DNA of 64,000 nt, taken from the NCBI RefSeq assembly GCF_003719305.1, contig NZ_RARC01000009.1:147841-211840 (forward strand). Reading direction: 5' to 3'. Under the pieces are notes generated by a model. The model was not told where the DNA came from. It did not search any database and saw only the letters and a program-made list of their open reading frames with translations. A program made the position numbers and the translations under genes. Below, in pieces: positions 27,864 through 38,789 of this stretch. Origin of the DNA: Mycolicibacterium stellerae (GTDB taxonomy: Bacteria > Actinomycetota > Actinomycetes > Mycobacteriales > Mycobacteriaceae). The first letter of the stretch is position 1; each line of letters starts with the position of its first letter.

Positions 27864-29341
27864 GAGGCGACCAACGCCTCAGCCAGCTTTCCCAGCCCCG
27901 CAGCGTTCGATGCCTTGACGAGCACCACATCCCCCTCGCGAAGTTCTGCTCGCAACAATTCCAGCGCGGCGTCAGCGTCGTCGACCATGGTGGCCTCCCC
28001 TCCCCACGAGCCCTCCATGACCGCCCCGTGATGCATGGCGCTCATAGATCTCCCGGTTCCCACGACGATGAGTCGACTGACATCTAATCGCACCGCCAGC
28101 CGGCCGACGCGGTCGTGTTCCGATATCGCGTCGTCGCCGAGCTCGGCCATCTCGCCGAGCACCGCCCAGCTGCGCCGCGGCTCGGTGCCCTGGCGCGCCA
28201 TCCAGGCCAGCGACTTCAGCCCGGCCAGCATCGAATCCGGGTTGGCGTTGTATGCGTCGTCGATGACGGTTACCCCGTCTTCGCGGGTGCTGACGTTCAT
28301 CCGATGCTGCGACACCGGGCCCGCGCCCGCCAGTGCGGTCGCGACCTGTGCGCCGCTGGCTCCGCACTCCAGCGCGACGGCGGCCGCGCACAGCGCATTG
28401 GACACCTGGTGTTCGCCGTGCACAGCCAGCGAGATGTCGGTTTCGACGCCGCCGGCATGCATTGTGAAGTGGGGGCGGGCCACCTCGTCGAGCGCGACCG
28501 GGCCGGCCCACACGTCCGCGCCGGGTGACCGCGACACCCGAACCACCCGGGCCGCGGTCTGTTCGGCCATGCCGGCAACGGCGTCGTCGTCGGCGTTGAG
28601 GATCACCACTCCCGATGACGGAACAGCTTGTGGGAGTTCGGCTTTGGTGCGTGCGATGGCCTCGCGAGAACCGAACTCGCCGAGATGGGCGGTGCCGACG
28701 TTCAGCACGACCCCGATCGACGGTGGGGCGATCGAGGCAAGCGCCGCGATGTTGCCGGGATGGCGGGCAGACATCTCCAGGACCAGATAGTCGGTGTCCT
28801 CCCCCGCCCGCAGCATCGTCCACGGGGTGCCAAGCTCGTTGTTGAACGAGCCCGGCGGGGCGACCACCTCGCCGAGCGGAGCGAGCACCGCAGCGACGAG
28901 GTCCTTGGTCGAGGTCTTACCCGACGAGCCGGTGATGCCGACGATCGTCAGGCCACCCGCCACCAACTCCGCGGCCACCGCGGCGGCCAGCCTGGCCAGT
29001 GCGGCAAGCACGGCCGCGCCCGATCCGTCCGTGTCGTACTCCAAAACGCTGGCTCCCGCGTCGGTTGCGGCGTCGGTGCGTGGCGTGACGACGATCGCAG
29101 GCACTCCCACCGGCCGCGCGGCCAACACCGCTACCGCACCGGCTGCCACCGCCGTCGCCGCGAAGTCATGGCCGTCCGACCGCGCGCCGGGCAGTGCGAT
29201 GAACAGCCCGCCGTCGGTCACCGCCCGCGAGTCGAACTCGACCGTGCCGGTCACCCTGGTCGCAGCGGCGTCGGCGGCCGAGATATCGGCGAGCTCACCA
29301 CCGACGATGTCGGCGATCTGGGCGAGGGTCATGGCGATCAT
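27860..29341 (-). CDS. murF: MurF, D-Ala-D-Ala-adding ligase
   Basis: 493 residues. N-terminal domain with [22 protein letters not shown] loop [27 protein letters not shown] and [12 protein letters not shown] central motifs; C-terminal [17 protein letters not shown]. It completes the pentapeptide by adding D-Ala-D-Ala. ATG 29341 is chosen because it overlaps the murE stop as ATGA; a second ATG lies three codons later. Confidence 0.98.
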   Translation of the reverse strand: MIAMTLAQIADIVGGELADISAADAAATRVTGTVEFDSRAVTDGGLFIALPGARSDGHDFAATAVAAGAVAVLAARPVGVPAIVVTPRTDAATDAGASVLEYDTDGSGAAVLAALARLAAAVAAELVAGGLTIVGITGSSGKTSTKDLVAAVLAPLGEVVAPPGSFNNELGTPWTMLRAGEDTDYLVLEMSARHPGNIAALASIAPPSIGVVLNVGTAHLGEFGSREAIARTKAELPQAVPSSGVVILNADDDAVAGMAEQTAARVVRVSRSPGADVWAGPVALDEVARPHFTMHAGGVETDISLAVHGEHQVSNALCAAAVALECGASGAQVATALAGAGPVSQHRMNVSTREDGVTVIDDAYNANPDSMLAGLKSLAWMARQGTEPRRSWAVLGEMAELGDDAISEHDRVGRLAVRLDVSRLIVVGTGRSMSAMHHGAVMEGSWGGEATMVDDADAALELLRAELREGDVVLVKASNAAGLGKLAEALVAS

Positions 29342-30861
29342 GCGTCCGGCCCAAGCGCCTCGATGGACCCGGCCAGCTCGTCGCGGTCGTCAAACGGCCG
29401 GGTAACGCCGTTGCTGGTCTGGCCCGCCTCGTGGCCCTTCCCCGCGATCAGCACGACGTCCCCCGCGCGGGCCCACGCGACGGCGTGGTCGATCGCTTCG
29501 CGCCGGTCGCCGATCTCGACGACCTGTGCCGGGCCACCCGCCGTGCCCGCGACGATCGACGATCGGATCGAGGCGGGATCCTCGTCGCGCGGGTTGTCGT
29601 CGGTCACCACGACGAGGTCGGCGAGTTCGGCCGCCACCTGGCCCATCGGCTCGCGCTTGCCCGGGTCGCGGTTTCCGCCCGCGCCGAATACCACCGCGAC
29701 CCGACCGGTGGTCTGCCCGCGCAGGGTCTCCAGCACGGCGCGCAGCGCCCCGGGCTTGTGGGCGTAGTCGACCAGCGCCAGGAAGGGCTGGCCGCGATCG
29801 ATGGGCTCGAGTCGGCCGGGCACCCGTGCATCGCGCAGCCCTGGCGCGGCCTGTTCAGGTGACACCCCGACCGCGTCAAGCAGCGCCGCGGCGAGCAGAC
29901 AGTTGGCGACGTTGTAGCGGCCGGGAAGTCCGATGCGCAGCCCGTGATGCACTCCGGCGGGATCGACGGCGAAGAACTCCTGTGCGCCGCGCTCGACCGT
30001 GCGGATGTCCTCGACGCGCCAGTCGGCGGCCTGGTCGGTCGCGCTGACGGTGACCGGGTCAGGCGCCAGCTCGGCCATGGCGCGGCCCGCCTCGTCGTCG
30101 ATGCATACCACCGAAGCGGCTGCGGCCGTTGGTGATCCGGGCGCGAACAGTCGCGCCTTGGTGTCGAAGTAGTCCTCCATCGTTGGATGGAAGTCCAGAT
30201 GGTCACGAGACAGGTTGGTGAAGCCGCCGACCGCGAACTCGACGCCGTCGACGCGTCCGAGGCTCAGCGCGTGGCTGGACACCTCCATCACCACGGTGTC
30301 GACGTCCTGTTCGAGCATGAGCGCCAGCAGGGCCTGGAGGTCGGGCGCCTCGGGTGTGGTCAGCTTGCTCGGCAGATCCTCACCCGCGATCCGGATGCCG
30401 ACGGTGCCGATCAGGCCCGCGACCCGATCCGCCGCCCGCAGCCCCGCCTCGACCAGATAGGTGGTGGTGGTCTTGCCCGATGTGCCGGTCACCCCGATCA
30501 CCCGAAGGTGCCACGACGGGTTGCCGTACACGGTGGCCGCCAGCCCGCCGAGCACCGACCGCGGGTCGGCGCGGACCAGCACCGGCACCGTCGCGTCGCC
30601 GCCCATGTGGGTCAGGCCGTCCGAGTCGGTGAGCACGGCGACCGCGCCGCGCTCGATCGCGTCGGCCGCGAAGAGTCCGCCGTGCGACGACGCGCCGGGC
30701 AGCGCCGCGAACAGATCCCCCGGCTGGGTGTCCTGGCTGCGCAGAGTCACGCCGGTGACCACGGTCTCCCGCCCCGTTCCTGCAGGCGCGATGACCGCGC
30801 CTATCCGGTCGGCCAGTGGGCCGAGCGCCTGGCCGGCGGGATGCGAGGGACGCAGCTTCAT
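29338..30861 (-). CDS. murE: MurE, meso-diaminopimelate-adding ligase
   Basis: 507 residues. ATP loop [39 protein letters not shown]; and DDNPRDEDP, the DNPR motif that selects meso-DAP over lysine. The stem peptide is thus DAP-type, as expected for mycobacteria. ATG 30861. A 42-bp gap separates it from pbpB. Confidence 0.98.
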   Translation of the reverse strand: MKLRPSHPAGQALGPLADRIGAVIAPAGTGRETVVTGVTLRSQDTQPGDLFAALPGASSHGGLFAADAIERGAVAVLTDSDGLTHMGGDATVPVLVRADPRSVLGGLAATVYGNPSWHLRVIGVTGTSGKTTTTYLVEAGLRAADRVAGLIGTVGIRIAGEDLPSKLTTPEAPDLQALLALMLEQDVDTVVMEVSSHALSLGRVDGVEFAVGGFTNLSRDHLDFHPTMEDYFDTKARLFAPGSPTAAAASVVCIDDEAGRAMAELAPDPVTVSATDQAADWRVEDIRTVERGAQEFFAVDPAGVHHGLRIGLPGRYNVANCLLAAALLDAVGVSPEQAAPGLRDARVPGRLEPIDRGQPFLALVDYAHKPGALRAVLETLRGQTTGRVAVVFGAGGNRDPGKREPMGQVAAELADLVVVTDDNPRDEDPASIRSSIVAGTAGGPAQVVEIGDRREAIDHAVAWARAGDVVLIAGKGHEAGQTSNGVTRPFDDRDELAGSIEALGPDA

Positions 30862-30903
30862 GGCGATGACACAGTACCGGCCCGCCTTCCGGCGGCCCCG
30901 CCC

Positions 30904-32817
30904 TCAGGTGGCTTGCAGCGTAAGCGGCGGGCCGGGGTCGGGCGAGAGCGGGATGTTCTCGCGCTGCAGCAGCCAGCTGGCGATGTTGTGGAACAGCGGC
31001 GCCATCGTCGTGCCCGGCTGGCCGTCGGCGGTGCGGTGCGGGTTGTCTGCCATGATGCCAACCACATAGCGCGGGTTGTCGGTGGTGACCATGCCCGCGA
31101 AGGTGATCCAGTAGACGTCGCTGTAGTAGCAGCCGCAGGCCGGGTTGATCTTCTGCGCGGTGCCGGTCTTCCCGGAAAGCTGGTAGCCCTCGACCGCCCC
31201 GGTTGAACCGGTGCCTTGCTGGTAGCCCATCGGGTCGCGCTGCAGCGTGGCGCGCAGCATGTTGCGCACGGTGATCGCGGTCTGCGGGGAGACCACCTGC
31301 ACGCCGTCGGGACGAGGTTCCTCGGTCCTGGTGCCATCGGGAGCGATGGTGGCCTTGACGATGCGCGGCGGGATGCGCATGCCGTCGTTGGCAATGGCCT
31401 GGTACATGGCCGTCATCTGCAACAGCGTCATCGAAAGGCCCTGTCCGATCGGCAGGTTCGAGAACGTGCTGCCCGACCACTGATCGATCGGCGGGACCAA
31501 TCCCGCGCTCTCGCCGGGCAGGCCGACGTTGGTGCGCTGACCGAGTCCGAACTTGTCAAGCATCTCGGCGTACCGCTCCGGGCCGACTCGTTGCGCCAGC
31601 ATCAGCGTGCCGACGTTTGAGGACTTACCGAAGATTCCGGTGGTGGTGTAGGGCATCACGCCGTGCTCCCACGCGTCGCCGACGGTGACCCCACCCATGT
31701 CGATGGAGCCGGGCACCTGCAGCACCTCGTCGGGGTTGGACAGCCCGTACTCGATCACCGAAGCGGCGGTGACGATCTTGTTCACCGAACCCGGCTCGAA
31801 CGGTGACGAGACGGCCGGGTTGCCCAGCTCGCGGCTGTCCTGGCGGCCGATATCCTGGCTCGGATCGAACGTGTTGTCGTTCGACATCGCAAGCACCTCA
31901 CCGGTTTTCGCGTCGAGCACCACCGCCGACACGTTGCCGGCGCCTGAGGCATCCTTGGCCTGCTGCACCTGCTGTTGAACGTAGAACTGGATGTCGTCGT
32001 CGAGGGTCAGCTGGACGGTCGAACCGTTGACGGCGGTGTGCCGGTTGCGGTAGCTGCCGGGAATCACCACGCCGTCGGAGCCGCGGTCGTAGGTCACCGA
32101 CCCGTCGGTACCCGCCAGGGTGGCATCGAGGGAATCCTCGAGGCCGAGCAGGCCGTGGCCGTCCCAGTCGATGCCGCCGACGATGTTGGCGGCCAGCGAG
32201 CCGCCGGGATACTGGCGCAGGTCTTGCCGTTCGCTACCGACCTCGGGGAACTTCTTGGAAATCGCCTCGGCGATGGCGGGATCCACCGCACGGGCCAGGT
32301 AGACGAACGACTCGTTGCTCTTGAGCTTCTTGAGCACCGTCTTGGCGTCGGGCTTGTTGTTCAGCCGCGACGCCACCTCGGCGGCGATGTCGCGCAGCCT
32401 GCCATCGGGATCGGGCGCTTCCGGCGTCTTCTGCCTGGCATCGGCGAGCTGTTTGCGGATCTTGACGGGCTGGAAGGTCAGCGCGCGCGCCTCGATGGTG
32501 AATGCCAGCTTGTCTTCGTTGCGGTCGACGATGCTCCCGCGCAGAGCCTGGTCGACGTCGGTGACCTTGAGCTGACCCGCCGCCTCGGCGCGCAGCCCCG
32601 CCGCCCGCGGCACCTGCAGGTTGAACAGCTGCGCTGCCGCGACGATGAGGACAAGGAAGATGACGGCGTTGCCGGCCCGATGCCGGAATACGAACGACGC
32701 ACTGCGCAAACCGGTGTCGGTGTCTGGCGCCCGGGTGCGGCGGGCACGGGCCGACCGCCCCTGACCGGGGCGCGGCGGTGGGGTCTTGCGGGCGCGCTGG
32801 CCGGTGTCGCGGCTCAC
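30904..32817 (-). CDS. pbpB: PbpB (FtsI/PBP3), septal transpeptidase
   Basis: 637 residues. A basic cytoplasmic N-terminus (about 1-47), one transmembrane helix (NAVIFLVLIVAAAQLFNLQV) and a dimerisation domain precede the transpeptidase. Its active-site motifs are intact: SVNK (Ser about 344), KSSN (SxN) and LSGKTGTAQ (KTG). It crosslinks septal peptidoglycan with FtsW. GTG 32817 overlaps the stop of the FtsL-like gene as GTGA. Confidence 0.98.
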   Translation of the reverse strand: MSRDTGQRARKTPPPRPGQGRSARARRTRAPDTDTGLRSASFVFRHRAGNAVIFLVLIVAAAQLFNLQVPRAAGLRAEAAGQLKVTDVDQALRGSIVDRNEDKLAFTIEARALTFQPVKIRKQLADARQKTPEAPDPDGRLRDIAAEVASRLNNKPDAKTVLKKLKSNESFVYLARAVDPAIAEAISKKFPEVGSERQDLRQYPGGSLAANIVGGIDWDGHGLLGLEDSLDATLAGTDGSVTYDRGSDGVVIPGSYRNRHTAVNGSTVQLTLDDDIQFYVQQQVQQAKDASGAGNVSAVVLDAKTGEVLAMSNDNTFDPSQDIGRQDSRELGNPAVSSPFEPGSVNKIVTAASVIEYGLSNPDEVLQVPGSIDMGGVTVGDAWEHGVMPYTTTGIFGKSSNVGTLMLAQRVGPERYAEMLDKFGLGQRTNVGLPGESAGLVPPIDQWSGSTFSNLPIGQGLSMTLLQMTAMYQAIANDGMRIPPRIVKATIAPDGTRTEEPRPDGVQVVSPQTAITVRNMLRATLQRDPMGYQQGTGSTGAVEGYQLSGKTGTAQKINPACGCYYSDVYWITFAGMVTTDNPRYVVGIMADNPHRTADGQPGTTMAPLFHNIASWLLQRENIPLSPDPGPPLTLQAT

Positions 32818-33827
32818 GTCGTTGCGCCGGGGACGGTCACGGTGACCGGACCGAACTGCTCCGCGGGTGCAGGCGCGGCAGGTGCGACCGGCCCAGGCGG
32901 GGCAGATGCGACCGGCGCAGGCGCGGCAGGCGGCCCCGGCAACGGCCCTGCCAACGGAGCAGCCAACGGCTCTGCGGGTCCGGGCGCGGGTGGCTGGCCG
33001 CTGGTTCCGTGCGGGCTGTCGGGCAGTGGCGCCGCCAACGGGACGCCTGCCGGATCGGGCGCGGGAGCGGGCGCTGGCGGCTGCGCCCGGTCAGGCACCC
33101 GGACGACCATTTCGCGAGGATCGGCGACCGGCGGCGGTGCGGGCCTGCTCGCGGCGGCCTGGGCAGGCGGCGCAGGGGTGTCGTCGGGAAGCGGCACGTT
33201 GAGCGGCGGCGGCGGAACGCCTTCGGCCGGTTTGGGAGTGCCGACCACGACCCAGTTGCCTGCCGGATCCTGCACGAGGTGCGCAGTATCACGTGACGGG
33301 ATCATGCCCAGCTCGCGGGCTGACTCGGCGAGGGCTGGTGCGGCCTGGGCCTCCAGCACGTCGCGCTCGAGGGCTTCCTTCTGCTGCTGCAGCGCCTGAT
33401 TGATCTCCCTGGCGCTGCCCAACTGATACGACCGCTCGGCAGCGTCTGTCGACAGCCACAATGTGACGCCAAGGCCAAGCCCGAGCGACCCGATGACCAG
33501 CACCACAAACGGGACCCTGGCTACCAGCGTGCGCGGGTTGAGGTCGATCTCCGAGATCCGGACCAGCAGCCGCTCCCGCAGGAGTGGCCGGATAACCTTG
33601 GGCGCCTTGGCTTTCCGCGCCTTCGCGCGGGCCTTTGCCTGGCTGGCATTCTTCGGCCGGACCGGCTTGATCTGCGGCCGGGCGATCGGCGCAGTGTCGG
33701 TCGCGCGCGGCCGTCCCCGCCGCGGTGGCGCGTCGGGCGTGCGGCGTTGCGCTCCGCGCACGGGCTGACGCGTGGTGCGCCTGCGCTCGTCTGCGCCGCG
33801 CACTGCGGTGGATCGCTTGGCCTTCAT
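32814..33827 (-). CDS. FtsL-like bitopic membrane protein (Rv2164c-type)
   Basis: 337 residues. It has a very basic cytoplasmic N-terminus of about 100 residues, one transmembrane helix (FVVLVIGSLGLGLGVTLWLS), a short coiled coil with heptad-like Leu/Ala spacing (INQALQQQKEALERDVLEAQ), and a Pro/Ala-rich tail of about 140 residues. Topology, and position between rsmH and pbpB, are those of ftsL. The core EAQAAPALAESARELGMIP resembles the FtsL/DivIC end. The tail is of low complexity and GC-rich. Identity as FtsL is inferred from position and topology, not from clear sequence similarity. Confidence 0.85.
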   Translation of the reverse strand: MKAKRSTAVRGADERRRTTRQPVRGAQRRTPDAPPRRGRPRATDTAPIARPQIKPVRPKNASQAKARAKARKAKAPKVIRPLLRERLLVRISEIDLNPRTLVARVPFVVLVIGSLGLGLGVTLWLSTDAAERSYQLGSAREINQALQQQKEALERDVLEAQAAPALAESARELGMIPSRDTAHLVQDPAGNWVVVGTPKPAEGVPPPPLNVPLPDDTPAPPAQAAASRPAPPPVADPREMVVRVPDRAQPPAPAPAPDPAGVPLAAPLPDSPHGTSGQPPAPGPAEPLAAPLAGPLPGPPAAPAPVASAPPGPVAPAAPAPAEQFGPVTVTVPGATT

Positions 33828-34852
33828 CAGACAGTCCCTTCTGACCTTCCGGCAATCTTTTCCAGTGCCCGAAGCCGCACGGACGCGCTTCGTGGGTTGA
33901 GTTCGATCTCGCCCGCCCCCGCACGCTCGGCGCCGCGGGTCAGGCTCACGAATTCCGGCTCGTGCCCGGGGAGTTCGACGGGCAGTCCTGGCGGGGTGCG
34001 CGACGCCGTCGCCGCCGCGAAGACGTTCTTGACGATGCGGTCCTCCAGTGACTGGTAGGACATCACCGCGATACGCCCAGCCGGGCCGAGCGCGTCCATC
34101 GCGGCGGGCAGCGCGGCGCGCAGCACGTCCAGCTCGCCGTTGACGGCGACACGCAGCGCCTGGAATGTGCGCTTGGCCGGATGTCCACCGGTGCGGCGGG
34201 CCGGCGCCGGGATCGCCTCGTAGAGCAGCTCGACGATTTCGCCGGTGCGGACGAACGGCCTGCTGGCGCGCCTGCGGACGATCCTTGAGGCGATTCGGCT
34301 CGCGAACCGCTCCTCACCGAACTCACGCAGGATGCGCGCAAGCGACTTCTCGTCGTAGGTGTTGACGACTTCAGCTGCGGTCAGCTCTGCGTCTGGATCC
34401 ATCCGCATGTCCAGCGGCGCGTCGGCCGCATAGGAGAAGCCGCGCTCGGTGCGGTCCAGTTGCATCGAAGACACGCCGAGGTCGAACAGGATCCCGTCGA
34501 TCTTCGGATGGCCGGATTCGCTTGCCCAGTAACCTGATTCGGCGAGGACAGCTTCGATCCCGTCGAATCTCGCGCGGGTGAGCAGGACACGATCGGCGAA
34601 TGGCGCGAGGCGCTCGCCGGCGATCCACAGGGCGTCGGGATCGCGGTCAAGACCGACGAGCCGCAGCCCGGGCAGCTCGGTGAGGAACCGCTCGGCGTGT
34701 CCACCTGCCCCCAGGGTGGCATCCACCAGCACGGCTCCGAAGCCGTCGGGGCTGCGCCGTGTCAGCGCGGGCGTGAGCAGTTCGACGCAGCGGTCGAGCA
34801 GGACCGGGACGTGTCCGTGGTCGCCGGCCGCCCGGCCGGATGTGTCAGCCAT
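33827..34852 (-). CDS. rsmH: RsmH (MraW), 16S rRNA m4C1402 methyltransferase
   Basis: About 341 residues. SAM-binding site [60 protein letters not shown]; and [15 protein letters not shown] are all family blocks. It N4-methylates C1402 of 16S rRNA in the ribosomal P site. ATG 34852 is the first start before the conserved [13 protein letters not shown]. The open frame continues upstream another 71 codons without similarity. It shares one base with the next gene (TGATG). Confidence 0.96.
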   Translation of the reverse strand: MADTSGRAAGDHGHVPVLLDRCVELLTPALTRRSPDGFGAVLVDATLGAGGHAERFLTELPGLRLVGLDRDPDALWIAGERLAPFADRVLLTRARFDGIEAVLAESGYWASESGHPKIDGILFDLGVSSMQLDRTERGFSYAADAPLDMRMDPDAELTAAEVVNTYDEKSLARILREFGEERFASRIASRIVRRRASRPFVRTGEIVELLYEAIPAPARRTGGHPAKRTFQALRVAVNGELDVLRAALPAAMDALGPAGRIAVMSYQSLEDRIVKNVFAAATASRTPPGLPVELPGHEPEFVSLTRGAERAGAGEIELNPRSASVRLRALEKIAGRSEGTV

Positions 34853-34979
34853 GGCAAGCCCTCCGAAGAAAGGCGCCGCTGCACCGGGGTCCCTGTCCGA
34901 GCGCGCGGACCTGGCGTTGGGGAAGTACGCCAGGGCCGGCTCGGACAGAGGCCGCGATGCACGGTCCCCTAAGCCCCAA

Positions 34980-35411
34980 TCAAATGATGTCGCGCAGAAT
35001 TTCATCGCTGGCCGCGGAGAAGTTCTCTTCGTGCGTCTCTTGGTAGTCACGCCAGGCCTGGGCATCCCAGATCTCCAGGTAGTCGACCGAGCCGATCACC
35101 ACGCAGTCCTTGGAAAGGTTGGCGTAGCGGCGGTGGTCGGCCGACAGCGTGATGCGGCCTTGCGAGTCCGGATGCTGTTCATCGGTTGCGGCAGCGAGGT
35201 TGCGCAGGAAGGCCCGCGCATCCGGGTTGCTTCGGGACGCTTTCGACGCTCGCCTGGCCAGTGCCTCGAACTCGGTGCGCGGGTAGACGGCGAGGCTGTG
35301 GTCTTGGCCCTTGCTGACCATCAATCCTCCTGCCAGCGCGTCGCGGAACTTGGCGGGCAGCGTCAGCCGCCCCTTGTCGTCGAGCTTTGGCGTGTAGGTG
35401 CCGAGAAACAT
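34980..35411 (-). CDS. mraZ: MraZ, transcriptional regulator of the dcw cluster
   Basis: 143 residues with two AbrB-like (SpoVT) repeats: [21 protein letters not shown] in the first and [18 protein letters not shown] in the second. ATG 35411 follows GGGAGG. MraZ in E. coli binds GTGGG repeats spaced by five bases upstream of its own gene and represses the operon; just such an array lies 48-72 bp upstream here. It is the first gene of the division cluster. The gap to rsmH is 127 bp. Confidence 0.97.
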   Translation of the reverse strand: MFLGTYTPKLDDKGRLTLPAKFRDALAGGLMVSKGQDHSLAVYPRTEFEALARRASKASRSNPDARAFLRNLAAATDEQHPDSQGRITLSADHRRYANLSKDCVVIGSVDYLEIWDAQAWRDYQETHEENFSAASDEILRDII

Positions 35412-35458
35412 CCCCGCCACCTCCCGCCGGTGATGGAGCCCCGGTCGCTCCAACACAC

Positions 35459-35483
35459 GCCACTTTACCCCACAATCCCCCAC
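35459..35483 (-). promoter_or_regulatory. MraZ operator: three GTGG(G/C) boxes at 10-bp spacing
   Basis: On the minus strand GTGGG (35479-35483), GTGGG (35469-35473) and GTGGC (35459-35463) repeat with exactly five bases between boxes. This equals the GTGGG-N5 array bound by E. coli MraZ. It lies 48-72 bp before the mraZ start. Two more GTGGG boxes (35520-35524, 35509-35513) lie further upstream with an 11-bp period. Confidence 0.7.
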
Positions 35484-35508
35484 TTTGTGCCAAACGCCAG
35501 CAAATGTC

Positions 35509-35524
35509 CCCACCATTTCCCCAC
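35509..35524 (-). promoter_or_regulatory. Second pair of GTGGGG boxes upstream of mraZ
   Basis: GTGGG occurs at 35520-35524 and 35509-35513 on the minus strand, each in the context ATGGTGGGG(A/G)A, with an 11-bp period. They lie about 100 bp before the mraZ start and could be part of the same MraZ control region. Confidence 0.45.
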
Positions 35525-35625
35525 CATTAGGGATCGTGGGCGCGGATCCACCGCGAAGGTCACGGTGCCAACAAGGCAAACAGGCAGCTCACACCGCTGT
35601 GGGGGGATGTGGGGGACGTGAGCGC

Positions 35626-35659
35626 AAAAAAATGGGGCAGCCCGTTTGGCTACCCCATT
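35626..35659 (-). terminator. Intrinsic terminator after the DUF3040 gene
   Basis: Read on the minus strand, AATGGGGTAGCC (35659-35648) and GGCTGCCCCATT (35642-35631) form a 12-bp stem with a five-base loop and one G-U pair. It is followed at once by a run of T (35632-35626). It starts 13 bases after the DUF3040 stop. It separates that gene from the mraZ promoter region, so the dcw cluster starts from its own promoter. Confidence 0.85.
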
Positions 35660-35671
35660 GTGATAAGTGCG

Positions 35672-36076
35672 TTATTCGTCGAAGCGGCGGCGGAACCGGT
35701 CTTCCATCCGGCTGGTGAACGACCCACCCCCACCCTTGGCCCGCTTCTGCCGTGGCCCGCCCTGCTCGGGGCCCGAGCGGTCGCGGCCGCCGGACACCCG
35801 GTTGCCGGTGATCGCGAACACGACGCCGCCGAACATCACCAGGAAGCCGAAAACGGAGAGGATCGGGAAACTTCCGATCATGGTGGCTTTGAATGCCACA
35901 CCGCACACCAGCATCGCCAGACCGATCACGAACAGGGCCGCACCCTGCAGTCGGCGCCGGGCCGACGGGGCACGAAGACCGCCGCCGCGCACGCTCGACG
36001 CGAACTTGGGGTCCTCGGCATACAGCGCGCTCTCGATCTGATCGAGCATGCGCTGCTCATGATCGGAGAGTGGCAT
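35672..36076 (-). CDS. DUF3040 membrane protein (Rv2169c-like)
   Basis: 134 residues. The N-terminus PLSDHEQRMLDQIESALYAED is the DUF3040 signature. Two helices follow (ALFVIGLAMLVCGVAF and FPILSVFGFLVMFGGVVFAI), then a basic Gly/Arg-rich tail. Such proteins are actinobacterial and of unknown function. ATG 36076; the gene ends at a strong intrinsic terminator. Confidence 0.92.
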   Translation of the reverse strand: MPLSDHEQRMLDQIESALYAEDPKFASSVRGGGLRAPSARRRLQGAALFVIGLAMLVCGVAFKATMIGSFPILSVFGFLVMFGGVVFAITGNRVSGGRDRSGPEQGGPRQKRAKGGGGSFTSRMEDRFRRRFDE

Positions 36077-36118
36077 GCGTCCCTCCTTGCCGCCCGTCGC
36101 TTGGTCTCACCGCAGTTT

Positions 36119-36138
36119 ATGTCCGCGGCCGCGGACAT
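36119..36138. repeat. Perfect 20-bp palindrome between DUF3040 and acetyltransferase genes
   Basis: ATGTCCGCGGCCGCGGACAT reads the same on both strands. It lies 43 bp upstream of the DUF3040 start, in the divergent 225-bp gap. It is a candidate operator or cruciform-prone site. The rest of the gap contains no gene that I can support. Confidence 0.7.
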
Positions 36139-36301
36139 CTAACAGTCATGATACGAGGTGAATCTGAGCCGTACCACCTAGTTCACCCCTTTCGATTGTA
36201 TGACGTGTGCCGCCCAAGTGACCCACCGGCTCGCCATGCCGATAATGGCACTGGCTCTTGGGAGACATGCCCACGACGGCGCAGGAAGGCGGAGACGGAA
36301 C

Positions 36302-36904
36302 TTGGCGACATTTCTCATCGATCTGTCGCCTGCCGACATGGAGCGAAGGCTTACCGATGCACTTGGCGTCTACGTCGACGCGATGCGCTACCCGCGCGGC
36401 ACCGAGGACCAGCGCGCATCGATGTGGCTCGAACACACCCGCAGGGACGGTTGGAAGGCCGTCGCCGCGGTGGAAGTGGCGGATCGGCCGGACGCCGCCA
36501 CAGCCACGGCCGCCGAGCTGACCGCGGCACCGATAGTGGGCGTCGCCTACGGCTACTGCGGCGCGCCCGACCAGTGGTGGCAGCAGCAGGTCGTAGCGGG
36601 GTTGCACCGGGTCGGCACCGACGGGGTGCGCATCGCCGAACTGATGACCAGCTACTTCGAGCTGACGGAGCTGCACATTCACCCCCGCACGCAGGGGCGC
36701 GGCCTCGGCGAGGCGCTGACCCGCAGGCTGCTCGCGGGCCGCGGCGAGTCCCATGTGCTTCTGTCCACACCGGAGATCAACGGCGAGTCGAACCGGGCCT
36801 GGCGGCTCTACCGCAGGCTCGGCTTCACCGACGTCATCCGCGGCTACCACTTCGCCGGAGACCCCCGCCCGTTTGCGATTCTCGGCCGGTCACTGCCCCT
36901 CTGA
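36302..36904 (+). CDS. GNAT-family N-acetyltransferase (Rv2170-like)
   Basis: 200 residues. The acetyl-CoA site is ELHIHPRTQGRGLGEALTRRLL (R/QxxGxG/A) and the end of the fold is WRLYRRLGFTDVIRGYHFAGD. The sequence closely follows M. tuberculosis Rv2170, which has been described as a lysine acetyltransferase. I chose TTG 36302 because similarity to Rv2170 starts there (ATFLIDLSPADMERRL) and GGAGACGG is upstream. The longer open frame adds 34 residues without similarity. Confidence 0.9.
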   Translation: MATFLIDLSPADMERRLTDALGVYVDAMRYPRGTEDQRASMWLEHTRRDGWKAVAAVEVADRPDAATATAAELTAAPIVGVAYGYCGAPDQWWQQQVVAGLHRVGTDGVRIAELMTSYFELTELHIHPRTQGRGLGEALTRRLLAGRGESHVLLSTPEINGESNRAWRLYRRLGFTDVIRGYHFAGDPRPFAILGRSLPL

Positions 36905-36930
36905 CGGGCCGGGTCTGGCACGATGACCTG

Positions 36931-37614
36931 GTGTCGAACCGCCGCAGAATTCGCCTGCTGGCGATCGTGCTGCTGCTGGTGATCCTGCCGGCCGCCGTCG
37001 GCTGCGTGCGGGTCAGGGCGAGCATCACCGTGTCCCCCGACGACCGCGTGTCGGGGCAGATCGTCGCGGCCGCGAAGCCGCGCGGGGCCGAGGACAAAGG
37101 CCCGCAGCTGCTGAACAACCTGCCGTTCAGCAACAAGGTGGCGGTGTCGGACTACGAACGCGACGACTACGTCGGCTCCCAGGCGGTGTTCTCCGATCTG
37201 ACCTTCGCCGAACTGCCGCAGCTGGCCAATATGAACCGCGACGCCGCTGGCGTCGACATATCACTGCGCCGCGCAGGCGATCTGGTGATCCTCGACGGTC
37301 GCGCCGATCTGACGTCGCTGACCGATCCGGACGCCGATGTGTCGCTTTCGGTGTCCTTCCCCGGCGAGGTGACGTCGACGAACGGTGACCAGGTGGCCGC
37401 GGAGGTCGTCGAGTGGAAGCTCAAGCCCGGCGTGGTGAGCACCATGTCCGCCCAGGCCCGGTACACCGATCCGAGCGCCCGGTCGTTCACCGGCGCCGCG
37501 ATCTGGTTGGGCCTGGCGTCGTTCCTTGTGGCCGCCATCCTGGCCGCACTGGCGTGGGTGAACAGGGACCAGTCCCCTCGGTTCGCCGACCCTGCGTCGT
37601 CATCACGCCGTTAG
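36931..37614 (+). CDS. lppM: LppM, lipoprotein-like membrane protein
   Basis: 227 residues, the same length as M. tuberculosis LppM (Rv2171). It has a signal peptide with lipobox-like LPAAVGC and a beta-rich domain (SITVSPDDRVSGQIVAAA to VVEWKLKPG). A C-terminal transmembrane helix (WLGLASFLVAAILAALAWVN) and a short polar tail complete it. LppM is linked to phagosome manipulation and envelope lipids in M. tuberculosis. GTG 36931 gives the exact family length. The methylenetetrahydrofolate-reductase-like gene that follows lppM in M. tuberculosis is missing here. Confidence 0.93.
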   Translation: MSNRRRIRLLAIVLLLVILPAAVGCVRVRASITVSPDDRVSGQIVAAAKPRGAEDKGPQLLNNLPFSNKVAVSDYERDDYVGSQAVFSDLTFAELPQLANMNRDAAGVDISLRRAGDLVILDGRADLTSLTDPDADVSLSVSFPGEVTSTNGDQVAAEVVEWKLKPGVVSTMSAQARYTDPSARSFTGAAIWLGLASFLVAAILAALAWVNRDQSPRFADPASSSRR

Positions 37615-37659
37615 CGGCGCCCAGACTTGCTACAAAGCTGTGGTCACGCTCTACTCTGA

Positions 37660-38784
<1,125 letters not shown>

Positions 38785-38789
38785 CTGTC

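Noticed and set aside
34853..35065. 71-residue N-terminal extension of RsmH
   Set aside because: No similarity before [18 protein letters not shown], and the extension overlaps the 3' end of mraZ.
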